A stretch of DNA of 64,000 nucleotides from Aspidapion aeneum (GCA_963576565.1 CAUYVT010000112.1:164301-228300); one strand, 5' to 3'. Shown: positions 1 through 10,751, numbered from the stretch's first letter. A program made the numbers and translations. Notes: generated from the sequence alone by a model not told the origin.

Positions 1-3000
1 ACGGAGAGCAAATAGTGTGGGTCCTTGTGTCCGCCATCGCGTGCCACGACCACAGCTGCACCGGTAACCAACGGTAGGAAGAACTCCGGGACCGAGACAT
101 CGAACGTGAACGGGGTCTTCAGCAACGCCCGATCCGTGGCCGTGTAGCCCAGCTGGTCTCGGCCCCAGGTAAGTCTGTTGACGATTGCACGATGGGGCAC
201 CGCAACGCCTTTGGGGCGTCCGGTGGTGCCGGAGGTGAAGATGACGTAGGCGATGTCGCTGGGCAACAGCGGGCGCGAGAGGGCGGGCGCGGTCGTCGCG
301 CCGGCGTCGAGGTGCCGCTGCACCACCGAATCGTCGAGGACGAGGACACGTGGCGAGTGCTCGGTGAATTCGGAGGCATACGTGCCGATGGTGGCGTGGT
401 CGGTGACGACCACCCGTGGGGCGGCATCAGCAAGAATCTGATGGACACGCTGCGTGGGATAGTCCGGGTCGATCGGCACATACGCCGCCCCGGCACGCAA
501 CACCGCGGCCAACGCCACCACCAGCTCGACCGAACGCGGCAACGCGACCGCCACCCGATCACCCACCCGCACACCCTGCTCGATCAACAATCGCGCCAAC
601 GCGTTGACCCGCACATCGACGTCGCGATACCTGTATTCAGGTCCGCCATCGGCGACGACCGCGACCGCATCCGGAGTCTTGCTGGCCTGATCCCGCAACA
701 ACCCATCGAGGGTCGCCTCGGACACCGCACGCACCTCACCGCGCGACCACCCCTCGAGCCGCCGCCACTCCGACCCGGACAGCAGGTCGAGATCACCGAT
801 CCGGGTATCCGGACTGGCGGCGATCGCTCCTAGCACCGACGTTAAGACGGCGACGAATTGCTCGGCAGTCGGTGCATCGAACAGCTCGGTCGCGTAAGCA
901 AGCTTCCCCGCCAGAGCATCGGCGGTGTCGAGGATGTCGAGGTCCAGATCGGTTTTGACTGCGCCCACCGCGGCAAAAGTCGGTTCGATCTTGACATTTC
1001 CGAGGTACAGGTCGTCGTTGCGAGGGCTTTCGCCGACGCGGTGGGTGAGGAGGATTTGGAAGAGCGGGTTTCGGCTGCTGGTCCGCTCAACTCCTAGAGC
1101 TCGGGCGATTTCCTCGAAGGGTGCGTTTTGGTGTTCGAATCCGGCGAGCACGGTGTTCTTGGTCGCCCTCAGTACGTCGGCGATCGAGTCACCGGTGTGA
1201 AATCGGTGGCGGATCGGTAGCGTGTTCACGAAGTAGCCGACCAGGTCTTCAAGGCCGTCCTCGGTGCGTCCACCGACTGGCGAACCGATTACCACGTCCG
1301 CGCCCGCGCCCAGCGCCGAGACGGTGAGCGCGGTCGCGGCCTGGGCGATCATGAACATGCTGACCCTGTGGTCAGCGGCGACCTGCCGCAGACCGTCTAC
1401 CACCTGTGAATCTATAGTGAACTTTAGATATGCGGCGTGATGGGTCGGCGGTGCCGGTCGCGTCCGGTTCGCCGTGATCGAGGACTCGTCCGGTGCGCCC
1501 GCGAGTACGTCACACCAGTACTCAAGGTGATGAGCAAGGCGCGAATTCGAGTCCGACGCCGTACCTAGTACCTCTCGTTGCCAGACCGCGTAATCCGCAT
1601 ACTGGATCGGCAGCGGATCCCAGCCGGGTTTCTGCCCAGCTGCCCGCGCCTGGTATGCGATCGATAGGTCACCGAGCAGCGACGGGAACGACCATTCGTC
1701 CACCGCCTGGTGATGGACCGCGATGACAAGCACCCATTCGTCGTCGCCGATGCGCAGCAATGCGACGCGGATCGGGATATCGGCCGCAAGATCGAACCCA
1801 TCCCGCGCCACCTCACCCACCCGCGCGTCGATGACCGCAGCATCTGCGCCAATGAAATCTTCTACAGACACAGTGAGTCGGTCGGCCGTGTCATCCGCGG
1901 GAATAATTACCTGGCGCAGCGTGCCGTCGATGTCTACAAGGAGTGTGCGTAGTGCTTCGTGACGCCTGACCACGTCTTGCACGGCGACCGCCAGAGCATC
2001 CGGATCAAGATCGCCGCGCAGCCGCAGGACCATCGGCACCCCGTACCGTCCGTCCGGACCGCCCCATTGGTCGATCACCCAAAGTGCTTGTTGCCCATAG
2101 GAAACCGGTAATATTTCCGAGCGGGGAAGGTCACCCACCCGTAGCAGACCGGTAGCATCGGCCACATCGGCGGCGTCAACGATCCGGGCGAGCTCGCCGA
2201 TACGGGGATGGTCGAACACATCCCGCAGCGTTAGTGCCGAACCCAGCCTCGCGTTCGCGTGCGCGACGGCCCTGGTCGCCAGTAATGAATGCCCACCTAG
2301 GCGAAAGAAGTCGTCGTTCAGGCCGAGGTCGACATCATCACCGAGGCGCAGTATTTCGCGAAACACCGACGCCAGGGTGATCTCGGTGTTGGTTTCGGGA
2401 GGCCGCCCGCCGGTGCCTGTGGCGGCCAGGTCTGGTTCGGGTAGTGCGCGCCGATCAAATTTGCCGTTGACCGTGAGTGGAAATGTGTCCATGCGGGTGA
2501 ACGCGGTTGGGACCATGTACTCGGGCATGCTGCGAGCGCTGTACTCGCGCAGGGTGTCGAACAGTATCGGGTCTTCGAGCGGCGCTGTTCCCGACGCGAT
2601 CACGTAGGCGGCGAGATACTTTCCGCCCGCCGGGTGATCCACGGCGACGATTGCCGCACTCGATACCCAGGCATGCTGCTCGAGCGTAGCGGCGATGTCG
2701 TCGGGTTCGATCCGGAACCCGCGGATCTTGACCTGGTCGTCGGACCGACCGAGATACTCCAACTGTCCCTGCAGGTTCCAGCGCACCACGTCACCGGTGC
2801 GATACAAACGTCGACCCTCGTCACCGAACGGATCCGCCACAAACCGGGCAGCCGTCAACCCGCCCCGACCGATATACCCGTCGGCAACCTGCACACCACC
2901 TACATACAATTCGCCGGCCACACCGACAGGCACCGGACGCAACCAGCCATCCAGCACCCACGTAGTCGTATTCACCACCGGAATGCCGATCGGTGGTTGC

Positions 3001-5345
3001 CCGGTGTCGGTGATGGTGCTCATGGTGGCATCACCCCCGACTTCGGTCGAACCATAGAAATTCAACAGTGTCGCTTGTGGTGCGGCTTCGTGCGATGCGT
3101 TCGCGATGCCGCGCCCGAGTGCCTCACCGGACGAGACCCAGCATCGGACGGAGGCCAGCGCCTCCGTTGCGCCCTCGCGGCTAGCCAGTAGGTCGGCCAG
3201 GGCGGGCACGGTCAACAGGTGTGTCACACGATGGCGAGCGACCGTATCGAGCAGGTGCGCCGGATCATGCGTGGCTTCGGCGGGCACCACCACGACTCTG
3301 GCACCGACGATCAGCGGCGCAAACAGCTCCGTCACGGCGTCGACAAACCCCACACCACTCTTCGACAACGCCACACTGTCCGGTTTGTGCTTGAGCACCT
3401 GATTGCCCCAGGTAAGTCTGTTGACGATTGCACGATGGGGCACCGCAACGCCTTTGGGGCGTCCGGTGGTGCCGGAGGTGAAGATGACGTAGGCGATGTC
3501 GCTGGGCAACAGCGGGCGCGAGAGGGCGGGCGCGGTCGTCGCGCCGGCGTCGAGGTGCCGCTGCACCACCGAATCGTCGAGGACGAGGACACGTGGCGAG
3601 TGCTCGGTGAATTCGGAGGCATACGTGCCGATGGTGGCGTGGTCGGTGACGACCACCCGTGGGGCGGCATCAGCAAGAATCTGATGGACACGCTGCGTGG
3701 GATAGTCCGGGTCGATCGGCACATACGCCGCCCCGGCACGCAACACCGCGGCCAACGCCACCACCAGCTCGACCGAACGCGGCAACGCGACCGCCACCCG
3801 ATCACCCACCCGCACACCCTGCTCGATCAACAATCGCGCCAACGCGTTGACCCGCACATCGACGTCGCGATACCTGTATTCAGGTCCGCCATCGGCGACG
3901 ACCGCGACCGCATCCGGAGTCTTGCTGGCCTGATCCCGCAACAACCCATCGAGGGTCGCCTCGGACACCGCACGCACCTCACCGCGCGACCACCCCTCGA
4001 GCCGCCGCCACTCCGACCCGGACAGTCGAGTAACCAGCAGCTCATACACGGTCCGATCAACCGATCCGTGAAGCACGTCATCGAGGAAGCTTCCGAACAG
4101 CGCACTGTGATTGGACGCATCTTCGGTGGCGGCGGCTGCAGAAATCGCTAACCGAAGGCCCCCATCGGTATTGCGATATACAGCAAGATCAAGCGCCCCA
4201 ACCAGTCCCGGGCTGATCGTCTCGGAAACCGCGTCGACGGTACCGAAGTGCAGCATCTCGTCGAAGATTTTGATGTTGACCGTCGGCAACGCGAGATACG
4301 ACCCTTGGTTGCCCGACCAAAGCCGAGCGATTTGGTGATCTTCGACGGATACGTGACGGCGCATCTCCTTCATCTGCCGGGCGACCACCTGAACAACGCC
4401 GGCGAGTGTGTCGTACGGTCTGAGCGGAGTGACGAGCGGGAGAACACGTGCAATCGCGATCGGAGTTTTCAGTAGATGGCGACCGTCACGCATCATCAGT
4501 GGCACCCGTAAGGCGACGTAGTTACGACCAACGGCGACCGCGGTGTAAGCGCCCCAGAGCGTTATGAGGAGGTCGGTCCACGAGACTCGCGCTTCTCGCG
4601 CCATTTCTTTGAGGCGCGCGTACATTTCGTCGCTGATCGAGGTGACACTGGGCAGGTAGGAGAATGCGAATACCTCAGCAAGATCGTCTGGGCCTTGCCG
4701 TCCGACAGAATGCGGTTCGACCTCATCTGCTTTGAGCGTCTGACTCCAGTACTCCAGGGCCTGCTCTTTCTGCGACTGCAAGCCGAGCGCGCGGGACGCC
4801 TCGGCAAGACTGCCGAACCACCGATCGGGGACCTGATTCTCGGCCAGCAACGCTGAATAGACTTGGGCGACTCGGCGGACAAACAGCGAGACGCTGTATC
4901 CGTCAACCAGCAGGTCGTTGGAAATGAACAGCCATGCCCAAGTCTCATTCGTCCGGCCGACAAGAGTGGAACTGGTCGAAGGCTCCGAATAGGTGGTCGG
5001 CATTTCGGATAGTCGCTGTCGAGCGATCGCCCGGACCTGGTCGTCGTCATGGTTCCCGGCAACGATCGTCGTCTGGAGGGTCATCGACGTGTCGACGTAT
5101 TGAAAAGGGGCACCGCCGGAGTCGCCGAAGCGAACCCGCAAAGCGTCGGTTTCGGCGAACACGATGTCGACTGCGGTAGTGAATCTGGTCGTATCTATCG
5201 GACCGTTCAGCCAGATCGCCCCACCCGTGTAGAACACGGAAGCACCTGGAGCAAGCTGCTGGGCCACCCAGGTCCCTTGCTGGCCCAGCGTCAACTCCAC
5301 ATAGTCACCAGTCGTCAACGACAACACGTCTCCACTCTTCGACAT
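1..5345 (-). CDS. Nonribosomal peptide synthetase, C-A-T-C-A..., 3' end beyond window
   Basis: Multimodular NRPS, probably for a siderophore because it follows an iron-siderophore importer on the same strand. The reading frame is open from the ATG at 5345 (with GGCGAGG upstream) to the window edge, about 1780 residues. Domains in order: condensation 1 (about 1-430), adenylation 1 (about 440-960, with [10 protein letters not shown] near 621 and [11 protein letters not shown]), carrier (LGGHSL near 1018), condensation 2 (HHQAVDEW near 1212) and adenylation 2, cut by the edge just after its FDVS motif. Condensation 1 has SNDLLVDG where HHxxxDG is expected, so it may be inactive or use different chemistry. 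The first ~206 residues of both adenylation domains are encoded by identical DNA. A 12-codon ORF starting at 5384 ends in TGAATG, overlapping the NRPS start by one base. Substrates were not predicted. Confidence 0.93.
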   Translation of the reverse strand, partial: MSKSGDVLSLTTGDYVELTLGQQGTWVAQQLAPGASVFYTGGAIWLNGPIDTTRFTTAVDIVFAETDALRVRFGDSGGAPFQYVDTSMTLQTTIVAGNHDDDQVRAIARQRLSEMPTTYSEPSTSSTLVGRTNETWAWLFISNDLLVDGYSVSLFVRRVAQVYSALLAENQVPDRWFGSLAEASRALGLQSQKEQALEYWSQTLKADEVEPHSVGRQGPDDLAEVFAFSYLPSVTSISDEMYARLKEMAREARVSWTDLLITLWGAYTAVAVGRNYVALRVPLMMRDGRHLLKTPIAIARVLPLVTPLRPYDTLAGVVQVVARQMKEMRRHVSVEDHQIARLWSGNQGSYLALPTVNIKIFDEMLHFGTVDAVSETISPGLVGALDLAVYRNTDGGLRLAISAAAATEDASNHSALFGSFLDDVLHGSVDRTVYELLVTRLSGSEWRRLEGWSRGEVRAVSEATLDGLLRDQASKTPDAVAVVADGGPEYRYRDVDVRVNALARLLIEQGVRVGDRVAVALPRSVELVVALAAVLRAGAAYVPIDPDYPTQRVHQILADAAPRVVVTDHATIGTYASEFTEHSPRVLVLDDSVVQRHLDAGATTAPALSRPLLPSDIAYVIFTSGTTGRPKGVAVPHRAIVNRLTWGNQVLKHKPDSVALSKSGVGFVDAVTELFAPLIVGARVVVVPAEATHDPAHLLDTVARHRVTHLLTVPALADLLASREGATEALASVRCWVSSGEALGRGIANASHEAAPQATLLNFYGSTEVGGDATMSTITDTGQPPIGIPVVNTTTWVLDGWLRPVPVGVAGELYVGGVQVADGYIGRGGLTAARFVADPFGDEGRRLYRTGDVVRWNLQGQLEYLGRSDDQVKIRGFRIEPDDIAATLEQHAWVSSAAIVAVDHPAGGKYLAAYVIASGTAPLEDPILFDTLREYSARSMPEYMVPTAFTRMDTFPLTVNGKFDRRALPEPDLAATGTGGRPPETNTEITLASVFREILRLGDDVDLGLNDDFFRLGGHSLLATRAVAHANARLGSALTLRDVFDHPRIGELARIVDAADVADATGLLRVGDLPRSEILPVSYGQQALWVIDQWGGPDGRYGVPMVLRLRGDLDPDALAVAVQDVVRRHEALRTLLVDIDGTLRQVIIPADDTADRLTVSVEDFIGADAAVIDARVGEVARDGFDLAADIPIRVALLRIGDDEWVLVIAVHHQAVDEWSFPSLLGDLSIAYQARAAGQKPGWDPLPIQYADYAVWQREVLGTASDSNSRLAHHLEYWCDVLAGAPDESSITANRTRPAPPTHHAAYLKFTIDSQVVDGLRQVAADHRVSMFMIAQAATALTVSALGAGADVVIGSPVGGRTEDGLEDLVGYFVNTLPIRHRFHTGDSIADVLRATKNTVLAGFEHQNAPFEEIARALGVERTSSRNPLFQILLTHRVGESPRNDDLYLGNVKIEPTFAAVGAVKTDLDLDILDTADALAGKLAYATELFDAPTAEQFVAVLTSVLGAIAASPDTRIGDLDLLSGSEWRRLEGWSRGEVRAVSEATLDGLLRDQASKTPDAVAVVADGGPEYRYRDVDVRVNALARLLIEQGVRVGDRVAVALPRSVELVVALAAVLRAGAAYVPIDPDYPTQRVHQILADAAPRVVVTDHATIGTYASEFTEHSPRVLVLDDSVVQRHLDAGATTAPALSRPLLPSDIAYVIFTSGTTGRPKGVAVPHRAIVNRLTWGRDQLGYTATDRALLKTPFTFDVSVPEFFLPLVTGAAVVVARDGGHKDPHYLLS
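163..782. repeat. 620-bp direct repeat, copy in adenylation domain 2
   Basis: This stretch is identical, as far as I can read, to 3406-4025. It covers the linker before adenylation domain 2 and its N-terminal core through the [10 protein letters not shown] motif. It ends just before the substrate-pocket region, where the two modules diverge sharply. Confidence 0.93.
3406..4025. repeat. 620-bp direct repeat, copy in adenylation domain 1
   Basis: Partner of 163-782, offset by 3243 bp in direct orientation within the same gene. Both edges are abrupt: outside the repeat the modules are only family-level similar. Confidence 0.93.
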
Positions 5346-5462
5346 TCAAGTCCAGGCCTCGCCGTGCGAATATCTCTCTGTCATGGCGGTTGATCGGCAA
5401 GTGGAGAATGACGGACTCACTCTGCCCAACTGCTCCGAGAGCAGCGCCGACCGCAATGAAGC

Positions 5463-5481
5463 TTAGGCTAAGCTAGCTTTG
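5463..5481. promoter_or_regulatory. Candidate DtxR/IdeR iron box upstream of the NRPS
   Basis: The 19-mer TTAGGCTAAGCTAGCTTTG matches the known IdeR consensus (TTAGGTTAGGCTAACCTAA) at 13 of 19 positions. It lies about 120 bp before the NRPS start and after the ATPase gene. Iron-repressed expression is inferred. Confidence 0.5.
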
Positions 5482-5505
5482 CGCGCACCTGTCTCGACGC
5501 TGTCC

Positions 5506-6348
5506 TTAGAGCCGAGTCCGGTTTCTACCCAGTGGCACGACCTGGGGTGTGCCGGCCACCGGATCGGGCACCACCAGACAACGCAGACCGAACACCTCTT
5601 CGACCAGCTCAACGGTCACGACCTGCGCGGGGGTGCCTTCGGCAACTACGGCCCCATCCTTCATCGCAATCAGATGGGTTCCGTAGCGGGCGGCGTGGTT
5701 CAGATCGTGCAGGACGGCGACCAGGGTGTGGCCAACGTGGTGCAGATCGGTGAACAGCTCCAGCAGCTCGATCTGGTGGGTGATGTCGAGGAAGGTGGTC
5801 GGCTCGTCGAGCAACACAATGTCGGTGTCCTGTGCAAGCGCCATGGCTACCCACACCCGTTGCCGCTGCCCGCCCGAGAGCTCGTCGACCAATCGATCCG
5901 AGAGGTCGGTGACGGCGGCGTTGTCCATCGCCCTCACCACAGCCTGCTCGTCGGCCTCGGTCCACTGCCGGAGCAGTCCCTGATGCGGATAACGTCCTCG
6001 CGCGACCAGATCGGCGACCGAGATCCCGTCAGGAGCAATCGAGGTCTGCGGCAGAAGCCCGATCCGCCGTGCCACCTCCTTGGCCTTGAACGAATGAATG
6101 TCCGCCCCGTCGAGAATTACCTGTCCTTCGGACGGCTTGAGCAATCGGCACAGGGCGCGGAGCAGGGTGGATTTGCCGCAGGCATTCGGCCCGACGATCA
6201 CGGTGAACGATTCATCGGGGATCGACACCGACAGCGCCTGGGAGATGATGCGTTTGTCGTATCCGATCGTTGCATTCTGGGCGTGCAATCGTCCGGGCCC
6301 CGTGATGTGCGGAGTCGTGTCGGTGGCGGGATTGGTCGCGAGGGACAT
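5506..6348 (-). CDS. Iron-siderophore ABC transporter ATPase (FepC/FecE type)
   Basis: Cytoplasmic ATPase energising ferric-siderophore import with the two permeases encoded upstream. Visible motifs in order: Walker A GPNACGKST, Q-loop LLPQTS, signature LSGGQRQR, Walker B IVLLDEPT and switch histidine AVLHDLNHA. The ATG at 6348 is preferred because GAAAGGACC precedes it at good distance. An in-frame ATG at 6387 would overlap the permease stop by 8 bp and is the alternative. Length of about 280 aa suits the family. It is the last gene of the importer operon. The NRPS starts 160 bp downstream behind its own candidate iron box. Confidence 0.93.
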   Translation of the reverse strand: MSLATNPATDTTPHITGPGRLHAQNATIGYDKRIISQALSVSIPDESFTVIVGPNACGKSTLLRALCRLLKPSEGQVILDGADIHSFKAKEVARRIGLLPQTSIAPDGISVADLVARGRYPHQGLLRQWTEADEQAVVRAMDNAAVTDLSDRLVDELSGGQRQRVWVAMALAQDTDIVLLDEPTTFLDITHQIELLELFTDLHHVGHTLVAVLHDLNHAARYGTHLIAMKDGAVVAEGTPAQVVTVELVEEVFGLRCLVVPDPVAGTPQVVPLGRNRTRL

Positions 6349-6379
6349 GTCGGTCCTTTCGGAGACATCGGGTGGCGTA

Positions 6380-7453
6380 TCAGGCACGGTGTCGTACCTC
6401 GCGGATGATCAGCCACACAAGATAGCCGCCACCGACGACAACTGTGACGACGCCGACGGGTAGGACGACCGGGAGCAGGTGTTGGGCGATGACATCGGCT
6501 CCAGCCAGCAAGAGAGCGCCGGTGAATGCGGCAGGAATGATCGTGACCCCGGGGGTGCGGGCGAGGCGTCGGGCGATCTGCGGAGCCGCCAGCGCGATGA
6601 AGGTGATCGGCCCCGCGGCCGCCGTGACGGTCGCAGTGAGAGCTACGCCGAGCACGACAACGGCCAGTCGGACAGGTTCGGCCCGAATGCCGGTGGCCTT
6701 GGCAGCATCGTCACCGAGTCCGAGCTGGCGCATCGCCGGTGCCAAGGCCAGTAGTCCCGCCGTCAGCACGGCAATGACCCCGCTGCCGATGGTGGCCTGC
6801 TCCCACGTGGTGCCGTTGAGTGAGCCGGCACCCCATGCAGCTGCGGACATGGCGACGTCGAGTTTGGCGGTGAGCATGAGCCAGGTGTTGAGGGAACCCA
6901 ACACTGCGCTCAGGCCGATGCCGACGACGATGAGTCGGAAGCCCTGGACCCCGCCCCGCCACGCGAGCAGATACACCATGATTGCTGTGGCGATTCCGCC
7001 GACGAGCGCCCCGCCGGCGACCTGTAGGTAAGAACCCCCGATGAGAATGATGACCACCAGCGCGCCGGTAAAGGAACCGGCGGAGAAACCGATGATGTCC
7101 GGGCTGGCAAGCGGGTTGCGGGTCAGGCACTGGAACACCGCACCCGATGCACCCAACGCCGCCCCGAACACGGCCGCGGCGAGAATTCGCGGTAACCGCC
7201 ACTCGACGACGACCGTGCGGGCGAAGCCGACGTCGGAGTCGTTGATCAGCGCACCCCATACCTGGTCCAGGGTGATCGGGTAGTTTCCTAGCGTCACCGC
7301 CCACGCCGAGACCACCACCGTGGCCGCGAGGAGAACGGCGCAGACGAGGATCGACCGAAGCTGCCACCGCACCGTGAATCGCGAGCGACGCACCACCACC
7401 GTGCGGTGGCGGAAGTTCACCCGTCGCGACGGATTTCCGACCGTGGTGTTCAC
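6380..7453 (-). CDS. Iron-siderophore ABC transporter permease (FecCD family, second subunit)
   Basis: Polytopic membrane protein of about 357 aa. It has a basic N-terminus and then repeated hydrophobic segments typical of FecCD permeases, including RLPRILAAAVFGAALGASG and the coupling-helix region AAGPITFIALAAPQIARRL. The GTG at 7453 overlaps the stop of the upstream permease as GTGA, which suggests translational coupling. An upstream in-frame extension has no family resemblance and is rejected as start. It should pair with the 7450-8547 product to form the membrane channel. Confidence 0.93.
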   Translation of the reverse strand: MNTTVGNPSRRVNFRHRTVVVRRSRFTVRWQLRSILVCAVLLAATVVVSAWAVTLGNYPITLDQVWGALINDSDVGFARTVVVEWRLPRILAAAVFGAALGASGAVFQCLTRNPLASPDIIGFSAGSFTGALVVIILIGGSYLQVAGGALVGGIATAIMVYLLAWRGGVQGFRLIVVGIGLSAVLGSLNTWLMLTAKLDVAMSAAAWGAGSLNGTTWEQATIGSGVIAVLTAGLLALAPAMRQLGLGDDAAKATGIRAEPVRLAVVVLGVALTATVTAAAGPITFIALAAPQIARRLARTPGVTIIPAAFTGALLLAGADVIAQHLLPVVLPVGVVTVVVGGGYLVWLIIREVRHRA

Positions 7454-8547
7454 AGTCCGCTCGCCTTCCTTCTCCGGACGAGGATGATCAGGACCGGAGC
7501 GCCGACGAACGCGGTGACAATACCCACAGGGAACTCGCTGTCGCCTGGCCCGAGGACGCGTCCGAGAATGTCGGCAGCCACGACCAGCGACGGGGCCAGC
7601 AGAAGGGTGTAGGAAAGGATCCAGCGTTGGTCCGGGCCGACGATCCAGCGGGCGACGTGCGGGATCATGAGTCCGACGAACCCTATCGGGCCGGCGATCG
7701 CTGTCGCACCACCGGCGAGCAACGTCACGGCGAGGATGACGATGACCCGGGTGCGGATGATGTTCGCGCCCAGGGACCTGGCCAGATCGTCGCCTAGGGC
7801 GACCGCGTTCAGCGCCGAAGCTGCCACAGCCGCGAGCACGAGCCCGACGACGAGGAACGGCAGCACCGGTAGCAGCACGTCCCATCCTCGTCCGGTAACG
7901 CTGCCGGCGTTCCAGTTACGCATCTGCTCGAATGCACGAGGGCTGAGCAGCACCATTGCGGTGACAAGTCCGCTGAGGACCGCACCGAGGGCGACACCGG
8001 CGAGGACGAGTTGCACCGGATCGGCACCGCCGCGTCCGGCGGAGCCGATGATGTACACCGCCACTGTCACCACCAGAGCACCGGCGAACGCGAACCAGAC
8101 ATAGCCGCTGATCGAGGCGACACCGAACACCGCGATACCGACGGACACGAAGAACGCCGACCCGGCGTTCACACCGAGAATGCCGGGGTCCGCGAGAGGA
8201 TTACGAGTCAGGGCCTGGATCAGAGCACCCGACACGCCGAGGGCCACGCCGACCGCTAGTGCGACGACGGTACGGGGGATGCGCAGATCCCAGATTACGT
8301 AGGCATCGCCCTGGCCGGTTTTGTTACCGAGAGCCTCCAGCACCGTGTCCAGCGGAATGTTTTTCGATCCGACCGCGACGCTGACCAGCAGCAGAAATCC
8401 GAGTCCGAGCAGGCACGCCACGAAGCCTATGAGTCGACGGGAGTTGGTCGCGGCGACCGGGCGGCGCTCCACCGTGGCAGCGTGCGGCGCGTTGCCTCCA
8501 TCCCGGGAATCCGGGATGGAGGCAACGACTTTGATCGACGTGCGCAC
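7450..8547 (-). CDS. Iron-siderophore ABC transporter permease (FecCD family, first subunit)
   Basis: About 365 aa, FecCD type: LRIPRTVVALAVGVALGVSG, a series of transmembrane stretches and AGPIGFVGLMIPHVARWI near the C-terminus. It starts with GTG 19 bp after the binding-protein gene and ends inside the GTGA start of the next permease. The N-terminal ~35 residues precede the first membrane helix. Their DNA holds a perfect 16-bp inverted repeat (8491-8526) coding for residues around VVASIPDSRDGGN. Confidence 0.93.
   Translation of the reverse strand: MRTSIKVVASIPDSRDGGNAPHAATVERRPVAATNSRRLIGFVACLLGLGFLLLVSVAVGSKNIPLDTVLEALGNKTGQGDAYVIWDLRIPRTVVALAVGVALGVSGALIQALTRNPLADPGILGVNAGSAFFVSVGIAVFGVASISGYVWFAFAGALVVTVAVYIIGSAGRGGADPVQLVLAGVALGAVLSGLVTAMVLLSPRAFEQMRNWNAGSVTGRGWDVLLPVLPFLVVGLVLAAVAASALNAVALGDDLARSLGANIIRTRVIVILAVTLLAGGATAIAGPIGFVGLMIPHVARWIVGPDQRWILSYTLLLAPSLVVAADILGRVLGPGDSEFPVGIVTAFVGAPVLIILVRRRKASGL
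8491..8526. repeat. Perfect 16-bp inverted repeat inside the permease 5' coding region
   Basis: Arms 8491-8506 and 8511-8526 are perfectly complementary with a 4-nt loop (GAAT), a very stable hairpin in either transcript strand. It starts about 7 codons into the permease gene, at the junction with the highly expressed binding-protein gene. It could tune relative expression or protect mRNA ends. Function is inferred. Confidence 0.85.
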
Positions 8548-8566
8548 GACTTTGTTGGCCGGTCCG

Positions 8567-9568
8567 TCACTGACCGGTGTTCAGTGCGGACTTCTCCAGG
8601 CCCGGCAGGATTCGCTCGAGCAGCCACGGGACAGTTGTGGGTGCAACGGCGGTCATATTGTCGAGGCCGATCAGTGGTTCGAGAATGACCATTGTTCCGC
8701 TTTTGACGGAAGGCAGGTCGGCGTACCGCGGATCGCTTTCGAGGTCTTTGTTGGCCCCGCTGGCAAAGCTGGCGACAAATACGACATCGGCTGTGATTTG
8801 GTCACGGTTTTCTGCCGAGATGGGATCGCCTCGGTCGGGGATGACGGGCATGTTGTCCGCGGGCTTCAGTCCCAGCTCGCTGGCGAAGATACCCATCTCG
8901 GGGAGGGGATACAGACTGCCATCGAGCATGGACCCTGCGAAGAATGTCTTGCCCTGCAAACCTGCGATGCGCTCGCGAGCGGCGGCGAACTCGGCTGTCA
9001 TGTCGGAAACGAGCTTCTCAGCTTGCTCACGTTTGTTGGTGACCGCGCCCATGGTGGTCACTGCGTTCTCCCAATTTTCCGGGTTGTCGTCTGCGTAGAC
9101 AGGAGCTATCGCCGAGAGCTGCTTCTGGAGGCCCTCATCGAGGTTGCCGAAGGTCTGGACGATGATCAGGTCGGGCTGCAGGGCACCGATAGCTTCGGCG
9201 TCGATCTCGTAGGCGGGGAAAATTTTGTCGTCGTATGCCCCGTACTGCCCTTCCAGCCATGGATAGGACTTGAGAGTGGTCTGTTCGTCCTCCCCCGACC
9301 CGAATACTGCCGGTGCTTCGCCGAGTGCAGCCAGCACGTCGACATAGCGCGCGTCTCCCACGACCACGATCTTCTCGGGCTTCTTGGTCAGTGTGACCTC
9401 ACCGAGGTCACTGTCGACGGTCACGGGATAGCTGCCCTCTGCTGATCCGCTCGGTGCGCTGCCGGAGTCGTTGCCACCGCCGCTCCCGCAGCCGGTGAGG
9501 ACGAGTGCAGCACTCAACACGGCGGCAGCCAGTGCCGCGCCTCGTCGTCTCAAAGGGGGCGTTGTCAT
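8567..9568 (-). CDS. Iron-siderophore substrate-binding lipoprotein (FepB/FecB type)
   Basis: About 333 aa. The signal peptide ends in the lipobox LVLTGC, so the protein is predicted to be anchored outside the membrane. A Ser/Gly linker follows, then a TroA-like binding fold: YPVTVDSDLGEVTLTKKPEKIVVVG at the first strand and later LQPDLIIV. It captures ferric siderophore and hands it to the permeases encoded directly downstream (19-bp gap). An AGAAAGAAGAGA tract lies before the start. The likely iron-regulated promoter lies upstream, possibly with the box at 10146. Confidence 0.94.
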   Translation of the reverse strand: MTTPPLRRRGAALAAAVLSAALVLTGCGSGGGNDSGSAPSGSAEGSYPVTVDSDLGEVTLTKKPEKIVVVGDARYVDVLAALGEAPAVFGSGEDEQTTLKSYPWLEGQYGAYDDKIFPAYEIDAEAIGALQPDLIIVQTFGNLDEGLQKQLSAIAPVYADDNPENWENAVTTMGAVTNKREQAEKLVSDMTAEFAAARERIAGLQGKTFFAGSMLDGSLYPLPEMGIFASELGLKPADNMPVIPDRGDPISAENRDQITADVVFVASFASGANKDLESDPRYADLPSVKSGTMVILEPLIGLDNMTAVAPTTVPWLLERILPGLEKSALNTGQ

Positions 9569-10145
9569 CGTTGTTCTCTTCTTTCTGCTTGGAGGGTGAA
9601 AGGGTCAGTGGGAGTTACCCACTCGTCGACGGCCGAGCCTGACCCAAAGGCGCGTATTGCTCTCCTGGATCAGTGCGGGGCGCGGGCTACCAAGCCGGAG
9701 GCCGGAGCCGTGGACTGTGAGAACGATCGAAGTCTTCGAGGTCGACGGTCTCCTCGATGGCAACACCCGGCACCCAAAAACAGGTTCTCGCCTGCTCTGT
9801 ACAACACATGGACGGCACCGGGCAGGGTCGTGATCCGCAGTTCTTCGGGAGCTGCGACGAACTCGGCGGGGTACACATCGTCGTTCATGAACTCGAAGGT
9901 CAGCACCTCCCCCACCGGCGCGCCTGGCGGAGTCGCAGGTCAGATCCGACGGCGTGTTCATCGGTGAGCCAAGCAAACAGGGTGCTGACCCCACCAACGG
10001 ACCTTCCGGGCCGCATCCACTAAAGGGAGGCACAGAGCGCACAGAGATCCAACGCGGGGACTTCGGCATGCTGAAAAGCCTTCCTAAGTGTTATCGAGGC
10101 AAGAAGGCCGCGCACCACCGTCGGCGGAAGCACTCACCACCAAGA
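9569..10145 (-). other. Upstream region with possible degenerate ORF
   Basis: No convincing intact gene. On the minus strand the frame 9915-9670 reads like real protein at first (GEVLTFEFMNDDVYPAEFV and on), then loses sense near 9760, where another frame takes over. This could be a small siderophore-cluster gene broken by a frameshift. I do not recognise the family. A short inverted repeat (AGTGGG/CCCACT) lies near 9607-9622. Confidence 0.3.
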
Positions 10146-10164
10146 TTAGGCCATCCTCACCTAT
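10146..10164. promoter_or_regulatory. Candidate DtxR/IdeR iron box upstream of the importer
   Basis: TTAGGCCATCCTCACCTAT keeps both outer half-sites (TTAGG and ACCTA), with 13 of 19 matches to the IdeR consensus. It lies about 580 bp before the binding-protein gene, at the head of the degenerate region, so it may mark the true operon promoter. Confidence 0.4.
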
Positions 10165-10751
10165 TAAACCACCCTCACCTCGAATAGTGCAGACTGTCGT
10201 GTAGCTACGACGTGCAGATAGCTTCTCGGCTTACAGCCAGCGAGAGCGCGCGCACAATGCCGCGGGATACGCGGCGTATGTGCTGCCGGAGCCCGCCGGA
10301 GCCAAGTCAGCGGCCGAGGATTTGATCTATGGATCCCAACCGACCTCAGTCGAGTAGCGCGCTTTCCGAGCCCGCAACTTGGTGCCGCACCTTCGAGTAG
10401 CTGACCGAGTTCGCGATGAGCCGAAGGACTCAACCATCGGTGCGGAAGTCTCCGTCGGTGAGTATGTCCGCGGTCTGGTCATGGCGGCGATCGCAACTGG
10501 GTGGGTTTCGCTTGACAACAAACAGACTTCTTCATCCGCGCGCAAATATCTCCGTGTTCCCGGGAGTGCGCCTCGAACCAGCCGGATCGGCATGACGAAC
10601 CGACCGGCTCTTGCAGCAGCTGAAATCACCCAACGATGTACGCGGCTCCAAGCAGGTGCGCCGCCGAACGACACCTCTGGCTCGATGATGGAAGTGATCG
10701 ATTCGACGTGCTCGCCAACACGGTGGACAGTAGCCAACGACGAAGAGTTCG
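10165..10751. other. 587 bp without a recognisable gene
   Basis: Both strands have open frames of 130-155 codons here, but none shows a recognisable domain, a good ribosome site or sensible composition. No repeat or terminator stands out. Confidence 0.5.

Noticed and set aside
3219..4151. Plus-strand frames of 213-310 codons opposite the NRPS
   Set aside because: Antisense shadows of the adenylation domains. The identical peptides at 192-833 only reflect the DNA duplication.
8321..9445. Plus-strand frame of 374 codons
   Set aside because: Antisense of the binding lipoprotein gene, whose lipobox and fold are clear on the minus strand.
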